DNA of 53,870 nt from Oscillatoria salina IIICB1 (GCF_020144665.1 NZ_JAAHBQ010000045.1:1-53870); one strand, 5' to 3'; counted from the stretch's first letter, positions 37,911 through 47,574 are shown. The notes: generated by a model not told the origin, from the letters alone. Translations and numbers: made by a program.

Positions 37911-38729
37911 TCAAACATTAGTGAGAATTTGTAACACTCTGGGTAAGTCATTCAGTTCGCCAACAATTTTGCGGACAGGTTGGGGAAAAACTCGTACTAA
38001 AGTTGGAGTAGCAGAAACTTGATTAATTTCAGCTTGTTCTGGGTGCTTAAAAATATCAATGACTTTCAGAGTATAAGGATAACGCAGTCCTTGTTCTAAA
38101 ACTTGGTGTAAGCTTTCGAGAGTTCTTTGAGTGGGTGCATTTTGACCCGAAACGAACAAACGTAGCACGTAACCGGAAGATTTAAAATCTTGTGACTGGC
38201 TTAACTTTGAGATCTCGTCAGTGACAGAAACTTGCTTACTATTGTCTAAGCGTACAATCAAGTCTTGTGGTTCCCACAGTTGGGGAAATTGCTGTCTGTA
38301 GGTTTCCAAAACCATTGGACTACAACTTACATCTTGCCAAGGTGCTACTCGCCAAACTAGCTCATCAGTACCAAATACAGCGTTCAGAAGAATTTGATAG
38401 CGTTGTACGGGCGGATAAATTTCTGCGAGGGTTTTTACTTGTCGAGTTTGAGGATCTAACCAGCGATCTACTGTGGCTGTATATCCTGGTACTAAAAAAT
38501 GTGGTGGTTCTGACAAACCAAGCAAATTTTGTAATCCAACACACAAGTTTAAGTGCCAACGACCTTGTTTACTGGGGTCAATACAATAAATTAAATCTCC
38601 CCCAGGTGTAAATAGGGCAATCCCTTTGAATAAATGGGGGAGAGAATTTTGAAATTGAATCAAGGCAACAAGCTGAACTGAGATAAGAACTGGAAATTTG
38701 GTGTTTGCTGGGGGCTTGCTTGCCACCAA
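37911..38729 (-). CDS. KaiB-like domain protein with unknown N-terminal domain
   Basis: 272 residues. The last ~85 residues (186-272) match KaiB and the SasA sensor domain: VLRLFVSGQNAPTQRTLESLHQVLEQ, LKVIDIFKHPEQAEINQVSATPTLVRVFPQPVRKIVGEL. This is a thioredoxin-like clock-protein fold. The first ~160 residues (GIALFTPGGDLIYCIDPSKQGRWHLNLC, then FLVPGYTATVDRWLDPQT) are not recognised. The start is a TTG with AAAGG upstream; a GTG follows directly. A TATAAT-like box lies at 38787-38792 (minus strand), suggesting its own promoter. It is just downstream of the pilT gene. It is not kaiB itself, since kaiA and kaiC are absent here. Confidence 0.82.
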   Translation of the reverse strand: MVASKPPANTKFPVLISVQLVALIQFQNSLPHLFKGIALFTPGGDLIYCIDPSKQGRWHLNLCVGLQNLLGLSEPPHFLVPGYTATVDRWLDPQTRQVKTLAEIYPPVQRYQILLNAVFGTDELVWRVAPWQDVSCSPMVLETYRQQFPQLWEPQDLIVRLDNSKQVSVTDEISKLSQSQDFKSSGYVLRLFVSGQNAPTQRTLESLHQVLEQGLRYPYTLKVIDIFKHPEQAEINQVSATPTLVRVFPQPVRKIVGELNDLPRVLQILTNV

Positions 38730-38802
38730 CTGGTACCTTTTTACTTTGAGCGTACTCTTTCGGAACGGTTAAGAACATTAAACAACATTATAGAAGATTT
38801 AT

Positions 38803-38832
38803 CCCACGCCAAATCAGCAATTACGGCGTGGG
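38803..38832 (-). terminator. Hairpin between the PilT-type ATPase gene and the KaiB-like gene
   Basis: CCCACGCC (38803-38810) pairs with GGCGTGGG (38825-38832) across a 14-base loop, 43 bases beyond the ATPase stop codon on the minus strand. ATAAATCTTC follows, so termination would be weak; it may partly separate the two genes. Confidence 0.5.
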
Positions 38833-38874
38833 CTTCTCGCTTATCCAAGCAAGCTAACTTTTGAAAACTTAATG

Positions 38875-40230
38875 CTAGATTCTGCCACGCAGCATCTGAG
38901 CCATTTCATTAGGTGTGGGCGATTTTTCTAAGGCAGTTTCCTCGGTAATACGTCCTTCTTGATAAAGGTTAAAGAGGGATTTATTGGTAGTAGTCATGCC
39001 ATCGAATTCACCGTCTAGCATTAACCCTTCCATTCCTTCTACATCGTCTTTACGAATGTATTCCTTCATTGTCTCTGTATTAACCAAGATATCGTGATAA
39101 GCAGCTCGTTTGCCATCGGTAGTGCGGCATAAACCTTGAGAAATTACAGCCACAAGAGATTCAGCGATCGCTACGCGCATGGAATGTTGTTCTTCGGCAG
39201 TATACAGGTTGAGAATACGCTCAATGGTTTTAATGGCGCTGTTAGTGTGTAATGTTCCCATTACTAAGTGACCAGTTTGAGCGGCTTTTAAGGCGGTGTT
39301 TACAGTTTCTTTGTCCCGCATTTCCCCAACCAGAATAATATCGGGGTCTTCCCGCAAGGCTGCTTTGAGGGCGTTGTCGAATTTTAGGGTATTGGTGCCT
39401 ACTTCCCTTTGTTTGATCAACGATTTCCGGCTTTGATGGACAAATTCAATCGGGTCTTCAATTGTGATAATGTGCTTGGGGTGGGTTTTATTAATGTAGT
39501 CAACCATTGCCGCCATTGTCGTTGATTTACCCGAACCCGTCGGACCTGTAACTAAAACTAAACCTTTATGAGCGTCGGAGATACTTCGGAAGACTTCTGG
39601 AAGCCTGAGTTGCTCCATTGTCAAGATTTTCAGGGGAATTAAGCGCAATACCATTGCTGGACCGGTCATGGTATCAAAGACGTTAATCCGGACGCGAGCA
39701 AATTCATATTGGGTGGCGCCGTCAAATTCCAGGGTGTCTTGAAATTGCCGCACTTGTTCGTCAGTCATGACTTCGTGCAGCCAACTCATGAAGGTGGGAT
39801 CGTCGGTTTTGGGTAAATCTTCTTTAACTGTCATTTCACCGCGATCGCGGAACCGAGGTGTTTCGCCTACTCCTAAGTGAATATCGGAACATCCTTCTTC
39901 ATGAGCTTGGTGGATAATTTGATCTAAAGTTGGTTGACCTGGCGAGCGCTCCGGTCCGCGAGCTACTGGTGTTGCTGGTGCTGCTGGTGCTGCCGCTTTA
40001 CCGCTCCGAGGAGGCGGTGCTACACCCGGACGCGCCATTGGTGGTGGTATGGGTGGTTTTTTTGGCGGCATTGCTCTGGTTGCTTGTGCAGAGCCTGCTG
40101 AAGCTATCGCTCCATTGTGAGTTTTCCCAGACATGACCTCTGTATCTGTTGATGCTTCTTGAGCGAGCCGAGCTGCCATTGGTGGTGGCGGTGGGGGGGG
40201 AGGGGAGATGCGCTGACGCTGTTCTGGCAT
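38875..40230 (-). CDS. PilT-type pilus retraction ATPase (PilT2-like)
   Basis: 451 residues. After a ~95-residue Pro/Ala-rich N-terminal extension comes a full PilT core: Walker A GPTGSGKST at 229-237, an Asp-box ITIEDPIEF, Walker B DPDIILVGEMRD and a His-box TGHLVMGTLHTNSA. PilT hexamers drive retraction of type IV pili for twitching motility and phototaxis. In cyanobacteria pilT1 usually lies with pilB and pilC. This gene is separate and has the N-terminal extension, so the PilT2-like paralogue involved in directional movement is more likely. ATG start at 40230. Confidence 0.9.
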   Translation of the reverse strand: MPEQRQRISPPPPPPPPMAARLAQEASTDTEVMSGKTHNGAIASAGSAQATRAMPPKKPPIPPPMARPGVAPPPRSGKAAAPAAPATPVARGPERSPGQPTLDQIIHQAHEEGCSDIHLGVGETPRFRDRGEMTVKEDLPKTDDPTFMSWLHEVMTDEQVRQFQDTLEFDGATQYEFARVRINVFDTMTGPAMVLRLIPLKILTMEQLRLPEVFRSISDAHKGLVLVTGPTGSGKSTTMAAMVDYINKTHPKHIITIEDPIEFVHQSRKSLIKQREVGTNTLKFDNALKAALREDPDIILVGEMRDKETVNTALKAAQTGHLVMGTLHTNSAIKTIERILNLYTAEEQHSMRVAIAESLVAVISQGLCRTTDGKRAAYHDILVNTETMKEYIRKDDVEGMEGLMLDGEFDGMTTTNKSLFNLYQEGRITEETALEKSPTPNEMAQMLRGRI

Positions 40231-40848
40231 ATTTAAACTACTACGCTATTCTACAAAGCAAATTTACTGACCATTGTATATAGTCTTCCCTAATCTGGAG
40301 TTTGAGTATCATTACTCTTGACCAGCTATCTGTTTCGGTGTTTCTTTTTTTCGATCGCTAATTACTCTCAATTTTTCCTCTTTAAAAATAGTTCATTGCG
40401 AACATTTAACTCTTATTTTTAACTTTCATGAATTCAATTATGAGAAATATCCCAGTTTTTGTTAAAAAATGTCAAGCAAATTTTCTTTAGCTAGAAGTGG
40501 CGTAGGCAGACTGTTCTGTAAAGGCGATCGCGTTCTTTTTCACTCACGGACAGAAGTTTTTCGCGACAAGAGACTCAATGCAGAGTAAGGCTATTTTGGG
40601 GCAATACTTCTATCTCAAGTAAGATTTTTCCTGTACTAGCTCGAAGAAGATAAGTCTTTACTTTACAATTCGATACGCACAAATTATTGACTTTGACTGT
40701 AAATTTTTTTTAAGAACTGCTCATCTTAACTAAGATTTTCCCTATACTGATTTTCACGTACTAATTTTTACAGTTTAGCTATTTCAAGCAAGACCAAGTA
40801 AAAGAAAATTGTTTAATTTACTGATGTGGAAAATAGGAGGTCAAAAAT
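40231..40848. other. 618-bp spacer
   Basis: AT-rich, with a HIP1-like site near 40525. It holds the divergent promoters of the pilT gene and the small membrane protein gene; I see no RNA gene, repeat or open frame that I can support. Confidence 0.55.
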
Positions 40849-41223
40849 ATGGAAATGTTACAAAAGCAGAATCTAGCAAAAACCTATTCTTTAACAGTGG
40901 TTAAAAGCTTTTTGGTTTGGAGTTTCACTTTAGGAGTTTGCTTGTTAGTTGTGGGCTTTCCTCTAGTCTTCTTGATGGCAACAATAGGCGTGCTTTCAGC
41001 GATTGTGTTGCAATCAGTATTACCAGCTAGCGCAGTTTTGCTAGTAGCAAGTAGTTTAATCGGCATTAATTTACTCTTAGTGATTGTTGGTGCAGCAGTG
41101 CTAACTCTCAAAGGAGTTCATCCTCAAGAAGTCAGTTGGCTGCACTGGCTGCACGGAAAAGGAAAAATTATTAATAATCCGATTTATGCAGCTTGTCCTT
41201 TGACTTGTGGAGTTATTAAATAA
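40849..41223 (+). CDS. Small integral membrane protein, unknown function
   Basis: 124 residues with a strong AGGAGGT ribosome-binding site 6-8 bases before the ATG. Residues ~20-108 are hydrophobic and give three probable membrane helices (FLVWSFTLGVCLLVVGFPLVF; IGVLSAIVLQSVLPASAVLLVA; LIGINLLLVIVGAAVL). The C terminus has a short soluble tail (WLHWLHGKGKI) and two Cys. I do not recognise the family. Monocistronic, with its own terminator. Confidence 0.75.
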   Translation: MEMLQKQNLAKTYSLTVVKSFLVWSFTLGVCLLVVGFPLVFLMATIGVLSAIVLQSVLPASAVLLVASSLIGINLLLVIVGAAVLTLKGVHPQEVSWLHWLHGKGKIINNPIYAACPLTCGVIK

Positions 41224-41276
41224 AATCAACTGCTTTTAGTGAATTGATTTTTGTCGTCTGATATAACTCAGTGCAG

Positions 41277-41298
41277 CCCGGTAAAAACCGGGTTTTTT
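41277..41298 (+). terminator. Rho-independent terminator of the membrane protein gene
   Basis: CCCGG (41277-41281) and CCGGG (41288-41292) pair over a TAAAAA loop and are followed by TTTTTT. Confidence 0.88.
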
Positions 41299-41387
41299 CC
41301 TGTGTTTACCAGGGAAAGTAGAAAATAGGGTTGCTAAATGCCAAAATTTTCCTACGATTGGAAAGGTTTAAGATTGATAAAACGACA

Positions 41388-42503
41388 ATGACAGCATCAG
41401 CCAACTCTATTTGTATTACTCTAGGAACTCGTCCGGAAGCGATTAAACTTGCTCCAGTGATTCAGCAGTTTCGTAACTCCCAGATGTTTCAAACTTATGT
41501 CGTCTTAACGGGACAACATCGAGAAATGGTCGCTCAAGTAATGGAATTATTCCAGTTAAATGCGGAGAGAGACTTAAAAATTATGCGCTACCAGCAGACA
41601 CTAACAGATATTACCTGTCGGAGTTTGCAGGGACTCGAAACGGTGTTCAAAGAAATTCAGCCGCAAGTAGTTTTAGTTCAAGGAGATACGACGACTGCTT
41701 TTGCAGCAACATTAGCAGCTTTTTATCAAAAAATTCCGGTAGGTCATGTAGAAGCAGGTTTACGGACGGATAATTTATTTAATCCTTACCCGGAAGAAGC
41801 TAACCGTCGCTTAATTTCTCAACTCGCGCAACTAAATTTTGCTCCTACTTCCTTCGCAGTGGAAAACTTACAAAAATCGGCAGTTACTGGAGAAATTTAT
41901 CAAACGGGAAATACAGTAATCGACGCTTTACTCACAGTGGCAAAAAAGCAACCTGAATGTAAAGTTCCTGGTTTAGATTGGGAAAAATATCGAGTAATGT
42001 TAGCTACAGTTCACCGACGAGAAAATTGGGGTAAACCATTAAAAGATATCTTGCAGGGATTTAAGCTAATTTTAGAGAAATTTCCGGATACAGCTTTATT
42101 ATTACCGATGCACCGCAATCCGACGGTAAGAGAACCGATTAAAGCTTCCTTAGCCAATCATCCGAGAGTATTTTTAACCGAACCTCTTGATTATGCAGAA
42201 CTGGTTGGTGCAATTCAACGTTGTTACTTACTTTTAACTGATTCTGGTGGTTTACAGGAAGAAGCACCAAGTTTAGGTAAACCCGTGTTAGTTTTGCGCG
42301 AAACTACTGAAAGACCCGAAGCGATCGCTGCCGGAACTGCTAAACTGATCGGTACTGACTCAGATAAAATTTTAGCCGCCGCGAGTAAATTACTCAGCGA
42401 TACTACTGCTTATGAAAAAATGGCGACAGCAGTTAATCCTTTCGGCGATGGTCGCGCGGCTGAGAGAATTTTACAAATAGTAAAGCAGTTTTTGGCTAAT
42501 TAA
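41388..42503 (+). CDS. wecB: UDP-N-acetylglucosamine 2-epimerase (non-hydrolysing)
   Basis: 371 residues from the ATG at 41388; a frame from a TTG 57 bases upstream adds only unconserved residues. Family motifs are LGTRPEAIKLAPV at the N terminus, VQGDTTTAFAATLAAFY near 93, GHVEAGLRTDN near 111, PYPEEANRRLI near 127 and DSGGLQEEAPSLGKPVLVLRETTERPE near 281. It interconverts UDP-GlcNAc and UDP-ManNAc for surface polysaccharides. No glycan cluster surrounds it. Confidence 0.93.
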   Translation: MTASANSICITLGTRPEAIKLAPVIQQFRNSQMFQTYVVLTGQHREMVAQVMELFQLNAERDLKIMRYQQTLTDITCRSLQGLETVFKEIQPQVVLVQGDTTTAFAATLAAFYQKIPVGHVEAGLRTDNLFNPYPEEANRRLISQLAQLNFAPTSFAVENLQKSAVTGEIYQTGNTVIDALLTVAKKQPECKVPGLDWEKYRVMLATVHRRENWGKPLKDILQGFKLILEKFPDTALLLPMHRNPTVREPIKASLANHPRVFLTEPLDYAELVGAIQRCYLLLTDSGGLQEEAPSLGKPVLVLRETTERPEAIAAGTAKLIGTDSDKILAAASKLLSDTTAYEKMATAVNPFGDGRAAERILQIVKQFLAN

Positions 42504-42619
42504 ATTCACTAGCGATCGCTCTTGCCACAAGTTACATAAAATTAGACAATCGAGCTGACCCCGATTGTGAATTTAACTAGCTTAAATTCAGCTACAAAAC
42601 AATTTCTAACTTAGGGAAG

Positions 42620-43621
42620 ATGAAAGCGATCGCGATGACTACTCCGGGCAATCCTGATGTTCTCCAACTTCAGGAAATGCCTACACCCCAAATCAAACAA
42701 CCTACTCAAATCCTTGTCAAACTTAAAGCCGCAGGAATTAATCCTATTGACACCAAAATAAGGAGTAGAGGTACTTTTTACCCCGAACAAATGCCTGCTA
42801 TCCTCGGCTGTGATGGTGCAGGAATTGTTGAGGAAGTAGGTTCGCAAGTGACTAATTTTGCTCAAGGGGACGAAGTGTATTTTTGTCAAGGGGGTTTGGG
42901 CAAATTATTTACTGGTAATTATGCCGAATACGCTGTCGTTGACGAAAAATTTGTCGCCCACAAGCCTAGTAATCTTTCTTGGGCGGAAGCTGCGGCTGCG
43001 CCCTTAGTTTTGATTACCGCTTGGGAATCACTTTACGATCGCGGGCGCTTGGAAGCAGGGCGGAGAGTCTTAGTTCATGCGGGTGCTGGCGGAGTCGGTC
43101 ACGTGGCTATACAATTAGCTAAACTACAAGGAGCCACGGTTTGTACCACGGTTGGCAGTCAAGAAAAAGCCGATTTTGTCTCTGGTTTAGGCGCAGATTA
43201 TCCGATTTTCTACAAAGAAACCGATTTTGTTGAAGCGGCTTTAGACTGGACAGAAGGAGAAGGAGTCGAACTTGCTTTTGATACCGTCGGTGGCGAAAAT
43301 TTTGTGCAAACTTTCGGTGCAATACAACTTTACGGCGATTTGGTGACTTTATTGCAACCCAGTGCAGAAACAAATTGGAAAGAAGCGCGATCGCGTAATT
43401 TACGCATTAGTCTCGAATTGATGCTTACTCCTCAGTTAACTAATAATATCGAAGCACAACAAGAACAAGCGAAAATTCTCCAACAATGTAGTCGAATGTT
43501 CGAGCAAAAAAGGTTACAAATTCACGTTGCAAAAACCTTTCCTTTACAAGAAGCTGCTGCCGCACATAAGCTACTCGAATCTGGTTCGATGATGGGAAAA
43601 ATTGTCCTAATTATTGATTAA
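42620..43621 (+). CDS. Zinc-independent MDR quinone oxidoreductase-like protein
   Basis: 333 residues of the medium-chain dehydrogenase/reductase family. The N-terminal GroES-like domain has AAGINPIDTKIRSRG and LGCDGAGIVEEVGSQV; the Rossmann half has VLVHAGAGGVGHVAIQLAKLQGA near residue 150, which favours NADPH. The structural and catalytic zinc Cys sets are missing, as in quinone reductases. The substrate is unknown. ATG start; it ends 3 bp from the convergent CAP-domain gene. Confidence 0.86.
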   Translation: MKAIAMTTPGNPDVLQLQEMPTPQIKQPTQILVKLKAAGINPIDTKIRSRGTFYPEQMPAILGCDGAGIVEEVGSQVTNFAQGDEVYFCQGGLGKLFTGNYAEYAVVDEKFVAHKPSNLSWAEAAAAPLVLITAWESLYDRGRLEAGRRVLVHAGAGGVGHVAIQLAKLQGATVCTTVGSQEKADFVSGLGADYPIFYKETDFVEAALDWTEGEGVELAFDTVGGENFVQTFGAIQLYGDLVTLLQPSAETNWKEARSRNLRISLELMLTPQLTNNIEAQQEQAKILQQCSRMFEQKRLQIHVAKTFPLQEAAAAHKLLESGSMMGKIVLIID

Positions 43622-43624
43622 ATT

Positions 43625-44455
43625 TCACGGATAATCAACTTCATCCGGTTGCTTTTCCACATTCCGCCAAAACTCTAAACCTTCTTCTCCTGTCGTACAC
43701 TTTCCACCGCCAAAATTCTCTTGATTAACGCCAAAGAAAGTGCAAAAATTTTTGTAGCAACCGATCGCTCCTGCTTGATGGTTGGGAAACAGTAAATTAT
43801 ATCGATGTCCGCGACTATTCATCCAACCATCAACAACTTCAGTTATTTTCGGTAAAGTGGGTAATTGCACTTTCTTGTCAGTTTCGACTCCATTAATTAC
43901 GGTATAATACGCCTGCATTGAAATATTTTCTGCGACAAATTCCTGACTGGAAAAACCATATTCCTTTTGCAGATCTTTAGCACAAGTTCCTTCAGGAGTG
44001 ACATGGTCAAAATAATCTCGCTTATACATATCTTTCGAGCGAGCTACAGCTAAATTATAAGCTCGTTCGTCCCAATTTAGTTTATTTCTACCGTGTATTT
44101 CTCTCAGCAGATTAACATAGGTAAATCCTAGTTGACATTCAGCCTTTCTTTCTGGTGGAATCGCTAAAAGTCTTTGAATAAAATTAACTTCACTAATATC
44201 TTTGTCTTCCCAAAGATCGTTAGTATAGGAAGACTGGAAAGAAAGAATTAGCGCTAAGAAAATTAGGGAAAAACCGAGAAAAACTTGAGAATTAAACTTT
44301 TTGAAACGAGGTAAAAAACGGGGCTTTCGGTAATTGCGACGATAACGAGATTTAGGCGATTTTTGTTCGGAAATCAAAGAAACAAGACTAACAACAAGCA
44401 CCCCAGCGATACCCACTAAAAGAAAGATAGTGGCGTTAATTAAGAATTCAACCAT
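43625..44455 (-). CDS. CAP (SCP/PR1) domain protein with N-terminal membrane anchors
   Basis: 276 residues. Two hydrophobic segments near residues 8-27 and 53-72 flank a basic stretch. Residues ~105-265 are a CAP domain: LLREIHGRNKLNWDERAYNLAVARSKDMYKRDYFDHVTPEG, then FVAENIS and GWMNSRGHRYNLLFPNHQAGAIGCY, with the conserved His and Glu of the CAP cavity. Four Cys in the domain may form disulfides, which suggests the domain is exported. Function is not established for bacterial members. It has no operon partner. Confidence 0.85.
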   Translation of the reverse strand: MVEFLINATIFLLVGIAGVLVVSLVSLISEQKSPKSRYRRNYRKPRFLPRFKKFNSQVFLGFSLIFLALILSFQSSYTNDLWEDKDISEVNFIQRLLAIPPERKAECQLGFTYVNLLREIHGRNKLNWDERAYNLAVARSKDMYKRDYFDHVTPEGTCAKDLQKEYGFSSQEFVAENISMQAYYTVINGVETDKKVQLPTLPKITEVVDGWMNSRGHRYNLLFPNHQAGAIGCYKNFCTFFGVNQENFGGGKCTTGEEGLEFWRNVEKQPDEVDYP

Positions 44456-44583
44456 ATTTCTGCACCGCTACTTTCTTTTAGTTTGCCCAAATTACTTTGG
44501 GATTGTCACAAGCGATCGCTGTTTCTTTTTCCATAGAAATTTTTTTACCAGAAAAATGTTTTTTTGTCAAGAAAGCTAACTAT

Positions 44584-45102
44584 TTAAACTTTAGCTTCCA
44601 GAGACTTAAGATACTCAGTATTAACACCCGACTCGCGAACCAGAGCAATTTTACCAGTACGAGCAATTTCGCGAATACCGAACTTATTAAGCATTTGGAT
44701 AATTGCCACCATTTTACCGGGATCGCCGACCACTTCAACAGTAAGTGTATCTTCAGAAATATCAACCACACGAGCGCGAAAAACATGAACCAACTCAATA
44801 ACTTCTGCGCGGTTAGAAGTAGTAGCATTAACCTTAATCAGCATTAACTCACGTTCCACACAGGGAATAGTAGTCACATCCTGTACTTTAAGAACATTGA
44901 TTAACTTGTAAAGTTGTTTAATCAACTGTTCGATCGTGCGATCGTCTCCATTCACGACCATAGTAATCCGAGAGATCTCCATTTGTTCAGCCGGACCAAC
45001 AGCCAAACTTTCAATATTAAAGCCACGACGCGCAAACAACCCAGCAATTCGAGTCAAAACGCCAGCTTCATCTTCAACTAAAACAGAAATAGTGTGTTTC
45101 AT
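44584..45102 (-). CDS. ilvH: Acetolactate synthase small (regulatory) subunit
   Basis: 172 residues. The ACT domain begins at residue 1 ([37 protein letters not shown]), the typical IlvH/IlvN start. The C-terminal half ([33 protein letters not shown], then [17 protein letters not shown]) is the conserved second domain. It activates the catalytic subunit and carries valine feedback control in branched-chain amino acid synthesis. The large-subunit gene ilvB is not in the window. Confidence 0.95.
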   Translation of the reverse strand: MKHTISVLVEDEAGVLTRIAGLFARRGFNIESLAVGPAEQMEISRITMVVNGDDRTIEQLIKQLYKLINVLKVQDVTTIPCVERELMLIKVNATTSNRAEVIELVHVFRARVVDISEDTLTVEVVGDPGKMVAIIQMLNKFGIREIARTGKIALVRESGVNTEYLKSLEAKV

Positions 45103-45311
45103 GGTATCAATTAGTAAAACTTATAAAAAGACAAACTATTTGTAGATGTAACTTACTATGATATCGCTAGCCATCGATCTCGCCAAATTATTTATGGAGA
45201 TATAAACATTTATCAAGAAAAACTGAAAATCTTCTTAGGGATATAGATACCTTCCCGGATTCAACCCCCATAATAGAAAAGTCCATTCAAGAAATTAGGA
45301 TAAACACAGTT

Positions 45312-45683
45312 ATGGGTTGGTTAAAAAGAATTTTTAACTTAGTCAAACCAGGAAGTAAAGAAGCTGAAGAAGCAGGTTCTGGAGCTACAGTAGTGCAAAA
45401 TGCCTCAGTTAGCCCCACACCCGAAAAAGACGATATTCCTCCCGAACGAGTAGGACTAAGTGGTGAATATGACCAAAGCGGGCTAGCAAAACGAGTAGTG
45501 TTAGCTTTTGACGAAGATCCTGACTTGGATGACGAAGAAAGACTCTGGGTAGCTCAAACTGGCACTACTGTAGTGCTAAAAGGCGAAGTATCTGACCAAG
45601 CAACACTTGACAAAATGGTTTCTACAGCCAAAGGTGTAAATGGTTGTCAAGCTGTGGACACATCCCAAGTCCAAGTTGGTTAA
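45312..45683 (+). CDS. BON-like domain small protein
   Basis: 123 residues beginning MGWLKRIFNLVKPGSKE. A variable acidic middle is followed by a C-terminal ~60-residue region (ERLWVAQTGTTVVLKGEVSDQATLDKMVSTAKGVNGCQAVDTSQVQV), whose pattern of a short helix and 'GxVxxxxxLxxxxxxAxxVxGV' fits BON domains of membrane- or envelope-associated proteins. Function unknown. It overlaps the convergent hydrolase gene by 4 bp. Confidence 0.7.
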   Translation: MGWLKRIFNLVKPGSKEAEEAGSGATVVQNASVSPTPEKDDIPPERVGLSGEYDQSGLAKRVVLAFDEDPDLDDEERLWVAQTGTTVVLKGEVSDQATLDKMVSTAKGVNGCQAVDTSQVQVG

Positions 45684-46642
45684 AAATCGGGAGTAGTAGT
45701 TACCACCAAATCAGGTTCAGTTTCCCTCGTTACCGGAAACTGAGCCTGTAACCAAGCAAGTAAAATCTGATTAAACTGTTCGGGACATTCATCGTGAGGA
45801 CAATGACCGACATTATCCAGTTCAACTAACTGAACTTGAGAATTGAGTGTTGCAAACTGATGAGCCAAACTAGAAGGAACCATGCGGTCTTGACGACCCC
45901 AAATTAAGAGAATGGGAATCGAGAGATGAGGTAATAATACCTTAACTGGCGGGGCAAAATTCGGACTGCTAATGGCTCGAAACAAAGCAGCAAAAGTCCT
46001 CGAAGCACCTCGATCTTGAGCCGGAGTCGCCAGAATTTCTACTAATTCCGGATCGATCGCCGTAGAATTAGCATAAGCGATCGCTGCCCATCGACGAATC
46101 ACCCGACGAGTTCGCAGCAACCGAAACAAAAGTTTTAGCACTGGTGGCGAGGCTACAGTTCTCTCAATTCCCATAACCAGAGGCTGTAAAGGCTTAGGAA
46201 TCGTCTCTTGACGAAGAGTAACATCCGGAAGACTCAGTAAAACCACGCCTTTAACCATTTCTGGATAAGTCGCCGCCGCCACTAGACAAATCAGCGAACC
46301 AATCGAGTTACCCACAAGTACCACTGGTTGTTGAATAAAAGTTCGCCAAAAATCATAAACTTGTTCGAGCCAAAGTTGGCTATTATACTCTACGGGAACT
46401 TTTTGCGATGCCCCGAAACCTAATAAATCTAAAGCATAAACCGTGTGTTGGCGACTTAAGTCGGGAAAATTTTTCCGCCAGTGTTCGATAGAAGTACCAA
46501 AACCGTGTAAAAGAATTAAGGGCGTACTTGAGTGCGGATTGTCTAAATCTGCCCGCAAATAAGTATAGCGAGTCTGCCAACCTCGCCAAACCCAATCTCG
46601 CTGAGAACCAATACGTTGCTGCCAATGTCCAAACCCAGTCAC
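45680..46642 (-). CDS. Alpha/beta hydrolase
   Basis: 320 residues of the alpha/beta hydrolase fold: oxyanion region LILLHGFGTSIEHWR near 40, nucleophile elbow VLVGNSIGSLICL near 110 (Ser in G-x-S-x-G), acid strand LLIWGRQDRMVP near 253 and catalytic His in VGHCPHDECPEQF near 283. It resembles plant/cyanobacterial pheophytinase-like and related esterases; the substrate is not certain. ATG start. Confidence 0.85.
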   Translation of the reverse strand: MTGFGHWQQRIGSQRDWVWRGWQTRYTYLRADLDNPHSSTPLILLHGFGTSIEHWRKNFPDLSRQHTVYALDLLGFGASQKVPVEYNSQLWLEQVYDFWRTFIQQPVVLVGNSIGSLICLVAAATYPEMVKGVVLLSLPDVTLRQETIPKPLQPLVMGIERTVASPPVLKLLFRLLRTRRVIRRWAAIAYANSTAIDPELVEILATPAQDRGASRTFAALFRAISSPNFAPPVKVLLPHLSIPILLIWGRQDRMVPSSLAHQFATLNSQVQLVELDNVGHCPHDECPEQFNQILLAWLQAQFPVTRETEPDLVVTTTPDF

Positions 46643-46869
46643 AGAAAGCCTCTAACTAAAAAAAGTTGCTACTGCCTTTATTTTATCAAGACCGAATCTA
46701 ACCTCAGTAGCGTAAACACGAAGGTAAAAGTTTGCTAAACTACATCAATCTTCCTCAAATCGAAAGTTAAGTTAACAATATGTACAGAAATTTGTCAAAC
46801 TCAGTAGAATGACAAGTAAACACAGTTTTATTTTCAATTAGTTTACCAGTCACCGCGAAATATAAGCCT

Positions 46870-47397
46870 GTGAGAGATAGAAAACGCTATCGGGACTTAC
46901 CCCAAATTAATGACAGAATCCGCTTTCCCAAAGTACGAGTTATCGATACTGATGGCTCGCAGATTGGGATTATTTCTCCTGAAGAAGGAGTGCGGCTTGC
47001 TGAAGAAAAAGAACTAGATCTAGTCTTAGTCAGCGAAACTGCCGATCCTCCGGTTTGCAAAATCATGGATTATGGCAAATACAAATACGAAAAGGAGAAA
47101 AAAGAACGAGAAGCCAAGAAAAAGCAGCACAACGCTGACGTCAAAGAAGTGAAGATGCGTTACAAAATTGAAGACCATGACTATAACGTGCGTGTCTCTC
47201 AAGCCGAACGCTTTCTCAAATCCGGAGACAAGGTGAAAGCAACAATTACTTTCCGAGGTCGAGAAATTCAACACACCGATTTAGCTGAAGAATTGCTTAA
47301 ACGGATGGCAACTGATTTGCAGGAGCTAGCAGAAGTGCAGCAAGCCCCCAAAAGAGAAGGTCGTAACATGATGATGCTGCTTTCTCCGAAAAAATGA
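46870..47397 (+). CDS. infC: Translation initiation factor IF-3
   Basis: 175 residues from a [27 protein letters not shown] is the canonical N-terminal domain; [25 protein letters not shown] and the [14 protein letters not shown] ending complete the C-terminal domain. IF-3 binds the 30S subunit and proofreads start codons. The start is uncertain: no ATG exists in frame after the stop at 46810. The options are this GTG or an ATT at 46837, 11 codons upstream; AUU is the classic autoregulated IF-3 start in some bacteria. No good ribosome-binding site is seen before either. Confidence 0.94.
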   Translation: MRDRKRYRDLPQINDRIRFPKVRVIDTDGSQIGIISPEEGVRLAEEKELDLVLVSETADPPVCKIMDYGKYKYEKEKKEREAKKKQHNADVKEVKMRYKIEDHDYNVRVSQAERFLKSGDKVKATITFRGREIQHTDLAEELLKRMATDLQELAEVQQAPKREGRNMMMLLSPKK

Positions 47398-47420
47398 TCG
47401 CCCGTCAGTGGTCGCTTGGC

Positions 47421-47501
47421 GAAGCACTTGTGCCACAATCTCTTTGTAGGAGCTTTGTAGAGACAAGCCAAGGTGCGTCTATACGGCGGCACGGGTGCTT
47501 C
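47421..47501. repeat. Imperfect inverted repeat in the infC downstream spacer
   Basis: GAAGCACTTGTGCC (47421-47434) and GGCACGGGTGCTTC (47488-47501) pair with two mismatches and bound an ~81-bp segment. The spacer then has a C-A-A-C-T-G-A-C low-complexity run to the next gene (about 47535-47570). The first part may be a small non-autonomous element. Confidence 0.5.
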
Positions 47502-47574
47502 GTTCTGATTTCGGTCAGTTGGCTCTGCTTTTCTACTGACAACTGACGACTGACAACTGACAATTGACAAAAAA

